NCBI GenBank assembly: GCA_964444835.1
Contig: CAYUIT010000007.1
Location: 1 to 64,000 of the forward strand
Length of the DNA stretch: 64,000 bases
Direction of reading: 5' to 3'
Source: CADEED01 sp964444835
Lineage (GTDB): Bacteria; Pseudomonadota; Gammaproteobacteria; Steroidobacterales; Steroidobacteraceae
The notes beneath the pieces are model-generated. The model saw only the letters and a program-made list of their open reading frames with translations, did not search any database and was not told the origin of the DNA. This document shows positions 34,731 through 42,503 of this stretch, in pieces (position 1 is the stretch's first letter; each line of letters opens with the position of its first letter). A program made the position numbers and the translations under genes.

Positions 34731-36050
34731 TCAGGACTTGCGGCTCGACGCATTGGCGACCGCATCGATCAAGCCTTTGCGCACCATGTACCAGAACACG
34801 AGAATGCCTGGCATCGCCAACACCGTTGTTAGTAGATAGAAATCGACGAAGCCGATCGACTTGATGAGCCCACCTGCCGTGGCACCCGTTAGTACACGGC
34901 CGACAATGCTGGCCGCAGCCGAAATCAATGCGTACTGCGTCGCGGTGAACTGTAAATTGCAGAGCGCCGAGAAGTAGGCGGTCACCACCACACCCCCATA
35001 GCCGCTCGCCAAGTTCTCGAAACCAATGGCGGCCGCCATGCCCCAATTGCTGTGCCCAACGCTCGCCAACACAGCGAAACTCAAGTTCGAGATGCACATC
35101 AAGACCAACGCAATCATGACGGAGTGCTTCAAGCCGAGCTTTGCGTAGGCAATGCCGCCGATGAAGATGCCGACGAGAAACGCCCAAAAGCCCACCCCGA
35201 CGTCGTAAATCGCAATCTCGTCGTTCGTGTAGCCGAGATCATTGAACAACAAGCGAAACGTGAGATTCGCGAGCGTGTCGCCGATCTTGTGCACCAGAAT
35301 GAAGAGCAGCACGAGCACTGCACCCGTTCGTTGCATGAACTCAATGAACGGGTCGACGATGGAGTGCCACAGCGCCGTGAGCGATTGCTTTTCGATCGTG
35401 ACGATGTGGCGCGCTGGCTCACCGACAATCAATCCGGTGAGCATCGCGGGGAGCGCGAAAACCGCACACACGAGATATGCCGCGGACCAACCCATGCGCT
35501 CGGCGACCACCAACGCTAGCGCGCCCGCACCCGCCGAGCCGATGCGCCAACCGTACTGCACCATGCCAGACCCGACCCCAAGCTGATGCGGCTTCAAGGT
35601 TTCAATGCGGTAAGCGTCGATAACGATATCGAATGTGGCCCCCGCGATCCCAACGAGGATCGCGGCGATCGCGGTTATGCGGATACTGGCTTTTGGATCG
35701 ACCAACGCCAAATTGATGACAGCGGCAATCACCAGAGTCCCGGCTAACAACAGCCATGAGACGCGCTGGCCGAGCCTCCCAATGATCGGCAGCCTCACGC
35801 CGTCGACGACCCACGCCCACAGCACTTTCAAGTTGTAGGCGAGGAACGCAAATGTGAAGGCGGTTACCGTCTTCTTGTCGATGCCGTCTTGCGCAAGCCG
35901 CGTGGTCAGCGTTGCGCCGATCATGGCGTAGGGAAAGCCAGACGACAGACCAACGAAGAACGACGCGAGCGATTCCTTCTCCAAGTAGGGCCGAAGTGCG
36001 CCCCACAGCCCGCCGCGCGTGGGCGGGATGTCTTTCGCGTCGGTACTCAC
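34731..36050 (-). CDS. ampG: AmpG-family muropeptide MFS permease
   Basis: A 439-residue major-facilitator transporter with about 12-14 helices, resembling AmpG, which imports GlcNAc-anhydroMurNAc peptides during cell-wall recycling. Blocks include FFVGLSSGFPYAMIGATLTT, AYNLKVLWAWVVDGVRLPII, GRLGQRVSWLLLAGTLVIAA, ATFDIVIDAYRIETL and the C-terminal FSALCNLQFTATQYALISAA. The start is GTG 36050, inside the stop of the exonuclease gene (GTGA); longer in-frame starts would run back into that gene. No beta-lactamase regulator (ampR/ampC) is adjacent. Confidence 0.93.
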   Translation of the reverse strand: MSTDAKDIPPTRGGLWGALRPYLEKESLASFFVGLSSGFPYAMIGATLTTRLAQDGIDKKTVTAFTFAFLAYNLKVLWAWVVDGVRLPIIGRLGQRVSWLLLAGTLVIAAVINLALVDPKASIRITAIAAILVGIAGATFDIVIDAYRIETLKPHQLGVGSGMVQYGWRIGSAGAGALALVVAERMGWSAAYLVCAVFALPAMLTGLIVGEPARHIVTIEKQSLTALWHSIVDPFIEFMQRTGAVLVLLFILVHKIGDTLANLTFRLLFNDLGYTNDEIAIYDVGVGFWAFLVGIFIGGIAYAKLGLKHSVMIALVLMCISNLSFAVLASVGHSNWGMAAAIGFENLASGYGGVVVTAYFSALCNLQFTATQYALISAAASIVGRVLTGATAGGLIKSIGFVDFYLLTTVLAMPGILVFWYMVRKGLIDAVANASSRKS

Positions 36051-36814
36051 AGTTCGTAATCCATGACGAGCGGCGCGTGATCCGAGAAACGCTGCTTCTT
36101 GTAAATGCTCGCGGCGCGCGCCTTGCCTTTGAGGCCAGGGCTCACGATCTGATAATCGATGCGCCAGCCGACGTTCTTGGCATACGCCTGGCCGCGATTC
36201 GACCACCACGTGTATTGCTCTGGCTCGTTGTTTACTTCACGAAACGCATCGACGAAGCCGAGCGGGCCAAACAACTCGTCGAGCCACGCACGCTCTTCCG
36301 GCAAGAAGCCTGAGTTCTTCTGGTTCGAGCGCCAATTCTTGAGATCGATGTTTTGATGCGCGATGTTCCAATCGCCGCACAGGATCGTGTGTCGCTTGCG
36401 TCGCTTTAGAGCTGTGAGATGCGGCTTGAACGCCTCCAAGAAACGAAACTTCGACGCTTGCCGCTCAGGCCCTGCGGAGCCGGATGGCAGGTACAACGAA
36501 ACGACCGACACGTCGTCGAGCTGCACCTCGAGATAGCGCCCTTCCGCGTCGAACTCGCGCTCACCGAAGCCCTTGATGACTTTGCTCGGCTTGTGCCGTG
36601 TGTACACGGCGGTGCCGGAGTAGCCTTTGCGCTCGGCATCGAAGAAATGACTCTCGTAGCCTGCGATCTCGACGTCGTGCTCAGCGAGCTGATCAATTTG
36701 CGCTTTCGTCTCTTGCAAGCAAATGACGTCGGCGTCTTGCTTGGCGAGCCAGCGAAACGCGCCTTTGCTCGCGGCGGAGCGAATCCCATTCACGTTCAGC
36801 GTTATGATGCGCAC
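36047..36814 (-). CDS. xth: Exodeoxyribonuclease III (XthA/Crc clade position)
   Basis: A 255-residue AP endonuclease / 3'-5' exonuclease III. Catalytic residues are retained: the metal Glu in VICLQETKAQ, the Asp/Asn pair in ILCGDWNIAHQNIDLK, the Asp in VGWRIDYQIVSP, and the Asp-His in RFSDHAPLVMDY. It is divergent from pyrE with a 41-nt gap, the position that crc holds in Pseudomonas. Crc is a homologue that lost nuclease residues and became a translational repressor cofactor. Because the catalytic set is intact here, DNA repair is the likely role. Confidence 0.95.
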   Translation of the reverse strand: MRIITLNVNGIRSAASKGAFRWLAKQDADVICLQETKAQIDQLAEHDVEIAGYESHFFDAERKGYSGTAVYTRHKPSKVIKGFGEREFDAEGRYLEVQLDDVSVVSLYLPSGSAGPERQASKFRFLEAFKPHLTALKRRKRHTILCGDWNIAHQNIDLKNWRSNQKNSGFLPEERAWLDELFGPLGFVDAFREVNNEPEQYTWWSNRGQAYAKNVGWRIDYQIVSPGLKGKARAASIYKKQRFSDHAPLVMDYEL

Positions 36815-36855
36815 CGCGGCATCATACCGATGCCGCGTTCGTTGTGAGGAGCCCC

Positions 36856-37515
36856 ATGCAGGCCTATCAACGCGAGTTCTTCGACCTCGCCATGCGGCGC
36901 GATGCGCTGCGTTTCGGTGAATTCAAGCTGAAGTCCGGGCGCTTGAGCCCGTATTTCTTCAACGCGGGTTTGTTCAACGATGGCGAGGCGATCGCAACCC
37001 TCGGGCGTTGCTATGCTGCCGCGTTGCAAGCGTCGGGCCTCGCCTACGACATGTTGTTTGGCCCTGCCTATAAGGGCATTCCGCTGGTCACTTCGACCGC
37101 CGCTGCGCTCGCAACGGCGCACCACCGCAACGTTCCGTTTGCATTCAATCGCAAAGAGGCGAAAGATCACGGCGAAGGCGGCAATCTCGTGGGCGCCAAG
37201 CTCGCGGGTCGCGTCGTCATCGTTGATGATGTGATCACAGCGGGTACCGCGATTCGCGAGTCGGTCGAGTTGATTCGCGCGGCGGGCGCGCAACCATGCG
37301 GTGTTTTGTTGGCACTCGATCGTCAAGAGCGTGGGCAAGGCACGCGTTCCGCAGTGCAAGAAGTTGAGGCTGATTTCGGCCTGAAGTGTGTGAGCATCCT
37401 GTCGTTGGGCGCGTTGATTGACGGTGCCGGCAGTGGCTCGGGTGACGCAGTTCGCATTTCCGAGCAGCAGATTGCGGCCCTGCGCACATATCGCGAAGCC
37501 TACGGCGTGACGTGA
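36856..37515 (+). CDS. pyrE: Orotate phosphoribosyltransferase
   Basis: A 219-residue enzyme converting orotate and PRPP to OMP in pyrimidine synthesis. ATG 36856 has a GAGGAG site 4 nt upstream and gives the family N-terminus MQAYQREFFDLAMRRDALRF. Blocks are FKLKSGRLSPYFFNAGLF, DMLFGPAYKGIPLVTSTAAA, FNRKEAKDHGEGGNLVGA (flexible catalytic loop) and the PRPP motif VVIVDDVITAGTAIRE. Its length matches the family (E. coli 213). It is divergent from the exonuclease III gene. Confidence 0.97.
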   Translation: MQAYQREFFDLAMRRDALRFGEFKLKSGRLSPYFFNAGLFNDGEAIATLGRCYAAALQASGLAYDMLFGPAYKGIPLVTSTAAALATAHHRNVPFAFNRKEAKDHGEGGNLVGAKLAGRVVIVDDVITAGTAIRESVELIRAAGAQPCGVLLALDRQERGQGTRSAVQEVEADFGLKCVSILSLGALIDGAGSGSGDAVRISEQQIAALRTYREAYGVT

Positions 37516-37552
37516 GTTCCGGCGGGCGAGTCCTTAATGCAGAATATGGAAC

Positions 37553-38218
37553 ATGCGCGTTATCTGTGCAGTCCTCGCTTTCTCGCTCATCCTCGGCGCC
37601 TTCGCTGAGGCGGCGAATCGTTCGACGAGCAGCCGCAAGCACTCGGGCTCGGGGCAGCGCACGTACACCTGGGTCGATGACAACGGCGTGCGTCACTACG
37701 GTGATCGCGTGCCGGCGCAATACGCACAGCGCGAGCAACGCGTACTGAACTCACAAGGCGTCGAAGTCGGGCGCACGACCGCCGAGAAGAGCCCCGAAGA
37801 GCTGGCGCGTGAAGCCGAGCTGAATCGCGAAGCGGCGCGCCGCAAGCAGCACGACATGTTCCTGCTCTCCACGTATGCATCGGTCAAGGATCTTGAGTCG
37901 ATGCGCGACTCACGGCTCGGGCAAATCCAAGGCCAAGTCGTGGCAGCCGAAAGCTATATTGCCAATCTCGATGAACGCTTGCTCGGACTGCGCGAGCGCG
38001 TGATGATTTTCCGTCCGTATAACGACAGCCCGCGTGCCTCGCGCATGCCCGACGATCTCGCCGAGCAACTCGTGCGAACGATGAACGAAATTCGCTCGCA
38101 GGGGCGCGTACTCGATGCGCGCCGCCAAGAGCAAGAGGCGTTGCGCGAGCAGTTCGATCTCGATATCAAGCGCTACCAGGAATTGAAGGCGGGCTCGAGC
38201 GCCCTGGTACAACGCTAA
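37553..38218 (+). CDS. Exported DUF4124 domain protein
   Basis: A 221-residue exported protein with a signal peptide (MRVICAVLAFSLILGAFAEA) and a DUF4124 motif at residues about 36-50 (RTYTWVDDNGVRHYGDRVPA). The rest is a charged, probably coiled-coil region (SPEELAREAELNREAARRKQ; LGLRERVMIFRPYND; ILDARRQEQEALREQFDLDI-like). DUF4124 occurs in many gammaproteobacterial periplasmic proteins, often linked to the cell wall, with no defined activity. It is the only gene between pyrE and the dut-coaBC block; dut is convergent, 17 nt away. Confidence 0.9.
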   Translation: MRVICAVLAFSLILGAFAEAANRSTSSRKHSGSGQRTYTWVDDNGVRHYGDRVPAQYAQREQRVLNSQGVEVGRTTAEKSPEELAREAELNREAARRKQHDMFLLSTYASVKDLESMRDSRLGQIQGQVVAAESYIANLDERLLGLRERVMIFRPYNDSPRASRMPDDLAEQLVRTMNEIRSQGRVLDARRQEQEALREQFDLDIKRYQELKAGSSALVQR

Positions 38219-38235
38219 GCGACGCTCTCAGCTAC

Positions 38236-38700
38236 TCAGCTGCGGCCCGTGTGGCCGAAGCCGCCTGCACCCCGATCGCTGGCGGCAAACTCACTAACAA
38301 CTTCCAACGCCACCTGCACGACGGGCACGACCACGAGCTGTGCAATGCGCTCACCCGGCTGCACCGTGTAGGCCGCCGCGCCGCGATTCCAACAGGACAC
38401 CATCAACTGGCCTTGGTAGTCGGAGTCGATGAGGCCCACCAAATTGCCCAGCACGATGCCGTGCTTATGTCCGAGACCCGAACGCGGCAGGATGAGTGCA
38501 GCGAGCCCAGGGTCGGCGACGTGGATCGCGAGCCCCGTCGGTAACAATTCCGCGCGGCCAGGCTCGAGTGTGAGCGGAGCTGCTAGACAGGCTCGCAGAT
38601 CGAGCCCTGCCGAACCTGCCGTTGCGTACGTCGGGAGTGGGAACTCGCTGCCAATACGCGCATCGAGCACGCGAACTTGCAGAGCACGCAGCGCTGCCAT
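38236..38700 (-). CDS. dut: Deoxyuridine 5'-triphosphate nucleotidohydrolase (dUTPase)
   Basis: A 154-residue trimeric dUTPase, producing dUMP and keeping uracil out of DNA. Motifs are 1 AGSAGLDLRA, 2 LILPRSGLGHKHGIVLGNLV, 3 GLIDSDYQGQLMVSCWNRG, 4 PGERIAQLVVVPVV and 5 RGAGGFGHTGR. ATG 38700 lies one base from the coaBC stop, giving the usual coaBC-dut pairing of proteobacteria. Length is normal. Confidence 0.98.
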   Translation of the reverse strand: MAALRALQVRVLDARIGSEFPLPTYATAGSAGLDLRACLAAPLTLEPGRAELLPTGLAIHVADPGLAALILPRSGLGHKHGIVLGNLVGLIDSDYQGQLMVSCWNRGAAAYTVQPGERIAQLVVVPVVQVALEVVSEFAASDRGAGGFGHTGRS

Positions 38701-38701
38701 G

Positions 38702-39925
38702 TCAGGCCCGCACCGTGCCGTGACGATTCGCCGCACGACTCTCGGCGTACACGTCGGCGATCAACGCCACGAGATCACGCGCGAGCGCCTGCTTCGACGC
38801 CTGCGGCAACTCGCGACGCCCCGTGCGCCAGAGTACGAGCAGCGCGTTGTCATCCTTTTCGAACACTTTGTCGTGGCCCACTTCGTTGGCCGCGATCATG
38901 TCGAGATTCTTTTTGAGTAGCTTCTGCTTGGCGTAGTGTTCGACTTGCTCCGTCTCGGCCGCAAAGCCGACGACGAAAGGCCGATCCGCACGCGCCGCCA
39001 CGGTGGCCAGGATGTCCGTCGTGCGCTGCATCGCCAGTTCGAGCGACTCCGCGGTTTTCTTGATCTTTTGCGAGGCCGGCTCCGCGGGCCGATAGTCGGC
39101 TACCGCCGCCGTCGCAATAAAAATGTCAGCGGCACCGACTTCGGCTAGCACGGCGTCGAGCATGTCGGCTGCGCTATCGATATCCACACGGCGCACGCCG
39201 GGCGGAGTTGTTAGTGTCACAGGGCCGCTGATCAACACCACGTCGGCACCGGCAGCGCGCGCCGCTTGCGCCACGGCATAGCCCATCTTGCCGGAGCTGC
39301 GATTGCTGATGAAACGCACGGGATCGATGCGCTCGCGCGTGGGGCCCGCCGTAATGACGACGCGTTTGCCCGCGAGCGGGCCTGCGGGCTTGAGCGTGGC
39401 TGCGGCGAGATCGGCCAGCTGCACCGGCTCGAGCATGCGCCCTTCACCCACTTCACCGCAGGCTTGATCGCCCTCGCCGGGGCCCCAGACCTGCACCTGA
39501 CGCGCACGCAGCGTCGCGACGTTCGCTTGTGTTGCCGCGTTCGCCCACATCAAGCGGTTCATGGCGGGCGCAACGCAAATCGGCGCAGCGGTCGCGAGAC
39601 ACAATGTCGAGAGCAAGTCGTTAGCTTGGCCTGTTGCGAGGCGCGCCAAGAAATCGGCCGTGGCGGGTGCAATCAACACGAGGTCAGCCCAACGCGCGAG
39701 TTCGATGTGCGACATCGACGCCTCGCCCGCGGGATCCCACAACTCGCTGCGCACCTCGCGCCCTGACACGGCTTGAAACGTCATCGGTGTGACGAACTCG
39801 CGCGCGCTCGCCGTCATCACAACTTGCACTTCTGCACCGCGCTCACGCAAGCGCCGTACGAGATCGGGGCTCTTGTAAGCCGCGATACCGCCAGACACGC
39901 CGAGCAAGATGCGTTTGCCTTCCAT
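38702..39925 (-). CDS. coaBC: Bifunctional phosphopantothenoylcysteine decarboxylase / phosphopantothenate-cysteine ligase
   Basis: A 407-residue coenzyme A biosynthesis enzyme (formerly Dfp). The N-terminal FMN decarboxylase half has RILLGVSGGIAAYKSPDLVR, the catalytic His region SMSHIELARWADLVLIAPAT and the ICVAPAMNRLMW clamp. The C-terminal ligase half has VVITAGPTRERIDPVRFISN, RSSGKMGYAVAQAA and VGFAAETEQVEHYAKQKL. ATG 39925 is preferred to the ATG 12 codons upstream. It is divergent from radC (110 nt), the common gammaproteobacterial layout, and followed by dut. Confidence 0.97.
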   Translation of the reverse strand: MEGKRILLGVSGGIAAYKSPDLVRRLRERGAEVQVVMTASAREFVTPMTFQAVSGREVRSELWDPAGEASMSHIELARWADLVLIAPATADFLARLATGQANDLLSTLCLATAAPICVAPAMNRLMWANAATQANVATLRARQVQVWGPGEGDQACGEVGEGRMLEPVQLADLAAATLKPAGPLAGKRVVITAGPTRERIDPVRFISNRSSGKMGYAVAQAARAAGADVVLISGPVTLTTPPGVRRVDIDSAADMLDAVLAEVGAADIFIATAAVADYRPAEPASQKIKKTAESLELAMQRTTDILATVAARADRPFVVGFAAETEQVEHYAKQKLLKKNLDMIAANEVGHDKVFEKDDNALLVLWRTGRRELPQASKQALARDLVALIADVYAESRAANRHGTVRA

Positions 39926-40035
39926 GCGGGCATTATCCGGGTGTTTTTGCACGGCTGGCAAACGACTTGCATTTATCGTGATCCGAGACGCTTTTTCGCC
40001 TAACGAATCGCGGCATTCGGCCGCGAGAATGAGTT

Positions 40036-40755
40036 ATGAGCTCATGCACTAGCACACCTACCGACACTCGCTCGCGGGCCGCTACCATCCGCGCTTGGCC
40101 GCGCGCCGAACGGCCGCGAGAGAAGCTGCTCGACTCTGGCGCAAGCGCGCTCACGGATGCGGAACTCCTCGCCATTTTGCTCGGCACTGGCTGCGTGGGC
40201 CGTTCCGCACTCGACATCGCACGCGAGTTGTTAACCGAGCACGGGTCGCTGCGAGCCTTGCTCGGGGCCGAGCGGCAGGTGTTGATCCGCTCACGCGGCA
40301 TCGGCGCAGCGCGTTACGCCGTGCTACACGCGGCGCTCGAGATCACCCGGCGGCACTATCAAGCCATCATGAGTCACGGGCCCTTGATGGCGTCACCCGA
40401 GAGCACGCGTGCGTTTCTCATTGCGCAGTTGCGCGATCGCCCGTACGAAACTTTCTGCTGTCTCTACCTCGACAACCGACACCGATTGATTCGGTTCGAA
40501 GAATTGTTCCGCGGCACCATCGATGGCGCGAGCGTGCATCCGCGCGAAGTCGTACGCCAGGCACTGCACTACAACGCCGCCGCGCTCATCCTCGCGCATA
40601 ACCATCCGTCGGGTGTGGCCGAGCCGAGCCAAGCGGATGAACTCATCACGAAGCGCCTGCGCGAGGCTCTGGCACTCATCGACATCCGCGTGCTCGACCA
40701 CTTCATCGTCGGCGATTCCGCGTGCGTGTCGTTCGCGGAGCGCGGCTTGTTGTAG
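40036..40755 (+). CDS. radC: RadC family JAB/MPN protein
   Basis: A 239-residue RadC/YeeS-type protein. The N-terminal helix-hairpin-helix half (RPREKLLDSGASALTDAELL; LLGTGCVGRSALDIARELL) precedes a JAB1/MPN-like metalloprotease fold. Metal ligands are LILAHNHPSGVAEPSQADE (H-x-H ... D), with EELFRGTIDGASVHPREVV and DHFIVGD around it. Despite the name, a direct repair role is not established. The stop codon lies inside one copy of the 8-bp direct repeat that flanks the structured repeat element at 40764-40981. Confidence 0.96.
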   Translation: MSSCTSTPTDTRSRAATIRAWPRAERPREKLLDSGASALTDAELLAILLGTGCVGRSALDIARELLTEHGSLRALLGAERQVLIRSRGIGAARYAVLHAALEITRRHYQAIMSHGPLMASPESTRAFLIAQLRDRPYETFCCLYLDNRHRLIRFEELFRGTIDGASVHPREVVRQALHYNAAALILAHNHPSGVAEPSQADELITKRLREALALIDIRVLDHFIVGDSACVSFAERGLL

Positions 40756-40993
40756 CCACCGCTGGCTTGCCACCGTGAGATGCGGGTGGTGTCGCTGTTG
40801 AGCGGGCCTCCGTTCCAGTGCGGCGCGCTCCCGTGCCGGGCGACATTTGGCCACAACGCCAGGGGGAAAATGCGCGCCGCACCTGGGACGGAGGGAACGC
40901 CAGAAATCGGGCGAGTCCGCGAGCCCGATTTCTGTAGCGCCCGCGACCAGCGACACCACCCGCATCTCACGGTGGCAAGCCGTGCGTAGCCAC
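40752..40993. repeat. Structured intergenic repeat, copy A (34-bp inverted ends, 8-bp flanking direct repeat)
   Basis: The element occupies 40764-40981. Its ends are a perfect 34-bp inverted repeat (40764-40797 against 40948-40981; begins GGCTTGCCACCGTGAGATGC). Inside lie hairpin 1, CAGAAATCGGGC/GCCCGATTTCTG (40901-40912, 40923-40934), and a long imperfect inverted repeat, CCTCCGTTCCAG-TGCGGCGCGC against its near-complement (about 40808-40829, 40872-40894). The core 40800-40947 matches the reverse complement of the core in copy B. GTAGCCAC occurs on both sides (40752-40759, 40986-40993), each 4 nt from the element; the left copy contains the radC stop codon. The most economical view is an inserted, foldable, non-coding element. 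The type resembles a MITE, but see the comparison with copy B. Confidence 0.85.
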
Positions 40994-41040
40994 ACCACCC
41001 CGCCCTCCGGGGCCCCGCTCACGCCATCGCCACCCAAGAG

Positions 41041-41069
41041 TTGCCGCTGAGTGCGCCGGCTGGTATAAA
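41041..41069 (+). promoter_or_regulatory. Sigma70-type promoter for rpmB-rpmG
   Basis: TTGCCG (41041-41046) and TATAAA (41064-41069) are separated by 17 nt, close to the sigma70 consensus. Transcription would start about 41076, giving a leader of about 95 nt before rpmB. This lies just beyond the repeat element, so the ribosomal genes do not depend on radC transcription. Confidence 0.75.
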
Positions 41070-41170
41070 TGCGCCCCTTTTTGCGGTTCGGCCCCACCAT
41101 AGGCTGCACCGAATGGGCGGCGCCGATCAGGGCGCACACCTCAAGTAGTTGATTTTCGGAAGGTTTTCCT

Positions 41171-41407
41171 ATGAGCCGTGTCTGCGAAGTCACTGGCAAG
41201 GGCGTTGCGGTCGGTAACCGCGTCTCCCACGCCAACAACAAGAAGCGCCGCCGCTTCCTCCCGAACCTGCACACGCAGCGCTTCTGGATCGAAGCTGAGA
41301 AGCGTTGGGTCAGCCTGCGCGTGTCCACGCGTGGCCTGCGCACCATCGAAAAGAACGGCATCGATGTCGTTCTGGCCGATCTGCGCGCCAAGGGCATGAA
41401 GGTCTAA
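41171..41407 (+). CDS. rpmB: 50S ribosomal protein L28
   Basis: A 78-residue large-subunit protein, identical in length to E. coli L28. Recognisable as MSRVCEVTGKGVAVGNRVSH, NNKKRRRFLPNLHTQRFW and LRVSTRGLRTIEKNGID. An AAGG element lies 9 nt before ATG 41171. It is co-transcribed with rpmG (15-nt gap). Confidence 0.99.
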   Translation: MSRVCEVTGKGVAVGNRVSHANNKKRRRFLPNLHTQRFWIEAEKRWVSLRVSTRGLRTIEKNGIDVVLADLRAKGMKV

Positions 41408-41422
41408 CAGGAGTTCACGGCC

Positions 41423-41578
41423 ATGCGCGAAAAGATCAAGCTGCTGTCGACCGCTAACACGGGCCACTTCTACGTGGTCACGAAGAACAAGCGCCTGCAC
41501 CCCGACAAGATGGAAATCAAGAAGTACGACCCGGTCGTGCGCAAGCACGTGTCGTACAAGGAAACGAAGATCAAGTGA
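41423..41578 (+). CDS. rpmG: 50S ribosomal protein L33
   Basis: A 51-residue large-subunit protein (MREKIKLLSTANTGHFYVVT; C-terminus RKHVSYKETKIK). The zinc-binding cysteines of C+ L33 forms are absent, so it is the Zn-independent type. A CAGGAG site precedes the ATG by 8 nt. It is followed by an intrinsic terminator. Confidence 0.98.
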   Translation: MREKIKLLSTANTGHFYVVTKNKRLHPDKMEIKKYDPVVRKHVSYKETKIK

Positions 41579-41618
41579 TTGGCGTGGGCAGCGCTGAGTC
41601 GCGCTGCATCGAACACCG

Positions 41619-41646
41619 AAAGGCCCGCCGCGCAGCGGGCCTTTTT
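41619..41646 (+). terminator. Intrinsic terminator after rpmG
   Basis: Stem AAGGCCCGC (41620-41628), loop CGCGCA, stem GCGGGCCTT (41635-41643), continuing into a T-run (41642-41646). It lies 41 nt after the rpmG stop and ends the rpmB-rpmG transcript before mutM. Confidence 0.92.
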
Positions 41647-41687
41647 CGTTGTGCGTCACCCGACAACGAGCCCGCTACACTCTGCGG

Positions 41688-42503
41688 ATGCCCGAGCTTC
41701 CCGAGGTCGAAACCACGCGTCGCGGTGTCGAGCCGCACGTCGTCGGCCGCTGCATCGCGCGGTTGTTAGTACACGAACGCCGCTTGCGCTGGCCTGTGCA
41801 GCGCGACCTGCCGAAGCTCCTGGCGGGCCAACGAGTCTTGCGTGCCGGACGGCGCGCAAAGTATCTGTTGCTCGAAGTGGAGCGCGGCACGCTGATCCTG
41901 CATCTGGGCATGTCGGGGAGTCTGCGCGTGCTGCCGCGCGATACACCACGCCTCACCCACGATCACCTCGACTTCGAGCTCGACTCGGGCCAAACCCTGC
42001 GCTTCAACGATCCGCGGCGCTTTGGAAGTTTGCATTTCACGACCGACGACCCTGCGACCCATCCGTTGCTCGCCGATCTCGCGCCCGAGCCTTTCGACGA
42101 TGCCTTCGACGGCGACTATCTCTGGCGCGTGACGCGGAAGAGGCGCGTCGCCATCAAGCAGCTCATCATGAATGCCAAGCTGGTCGTCGGCGTCGGCAAC
42201 ATCTACGCGAGCGAAGCCTTGTTTCGCGCTGGGATTCGTCCGCGGCGGCAAGCCCGCGGGTTGAAACGCGACGAGTGCACGCGCCTCGCCGCGGCGATCC
42301 GCGAGATTCTCGCGATGGCCGTCCAAGTCGGCGGCACTACGCTGCGCGACTACGTGAGCGTCGACGGCACGCCGGGCTACTTTCGCCAGAAGCTCTTCGT
42401 TTACGAACGGGCCGACGAGGCTTGCCGCCGCTGCGGTCAGCCGATCAAGCACTTCGTGCAGGGGCAACGCTCCACATATTGGTGCGCGGGCTGCCAACAC
42501 TGA
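41688..42503 (+). CDS. mutM: Formamidopyrimidine-DNA glycosylase MutM (Fpg)
   Basis: A 271-residue glycosylase/AP lyase removing 8-oxoguanine. The catalytic N-terminal proline and glutamate are in MPELPEVETTRRGVEPH. The beta-lobe lysine is in AGRRAKYLLLE. HLGMSGSLRVL and RFNDPRRFGSLHF are core motifs. The helix-two-turn-helix contains LIMNAKLVVGVGNIYASEAL, and the zinc finger is C-x2-C-x16-C-x2-C (ACRRCGQPI ... YWCAGCQH). It works with MutY (3632-4711) in the GO system. The stop overlaps the AlkA-like ATG by one base (TGATG). Confidence 0.98.
   Translation: MPELPEVETTRRGVEPHVVGRCIARLLVHERRLRWPVQRDLPKLLAGQRVLRAGRRAKYLLLEVERGTLILHLGMSGSLRVLPRDTPRLTHDHLDFELDSGQTLRFNDPRRFGSLHFTTDDPATHPLLADLAPEPFDDAFDGDYLWRVTRKRRVAIKQLIMNAKLVVGVGNIYASEALFRAGIRPRRQARGLKRDECTRLAAAIREILAMAVQVGGTTLRDYVSVDGTPGYFRQKLFVYERADEACRRCGQPIKHFVQGQRSTYWCAGCQH

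Noticed and set aside
36047..36814. Naming the exonuclease gene crc from its position beside pyrE
   Set aside because: All catalytic residues of exonuclease III are present, unlike Pseudomonas Crc.
40569..40970. 133-aa and other frames covering the repeat element after radC
   Set aside because: They run through radC antisense and the repeat; the only conserved piece is the repeat core itself, recorded as a finding rather than a gene.
40764..40981. Classifying the element as a conventional MITE
   Set aside because: The terminal inverted repeats are not shared between the two copies although the interior is, the opposite of transposase-defined MITEs; with two copies only, the question stays open.
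41579..42502. N-terminal 308 residues of the 568-aa frame that ends with the AlkA-like gene
   Set aside because: This part is the shifted frame of mutM; the AlkA-like domain begins at ATG 42503 with TGATG coupling.
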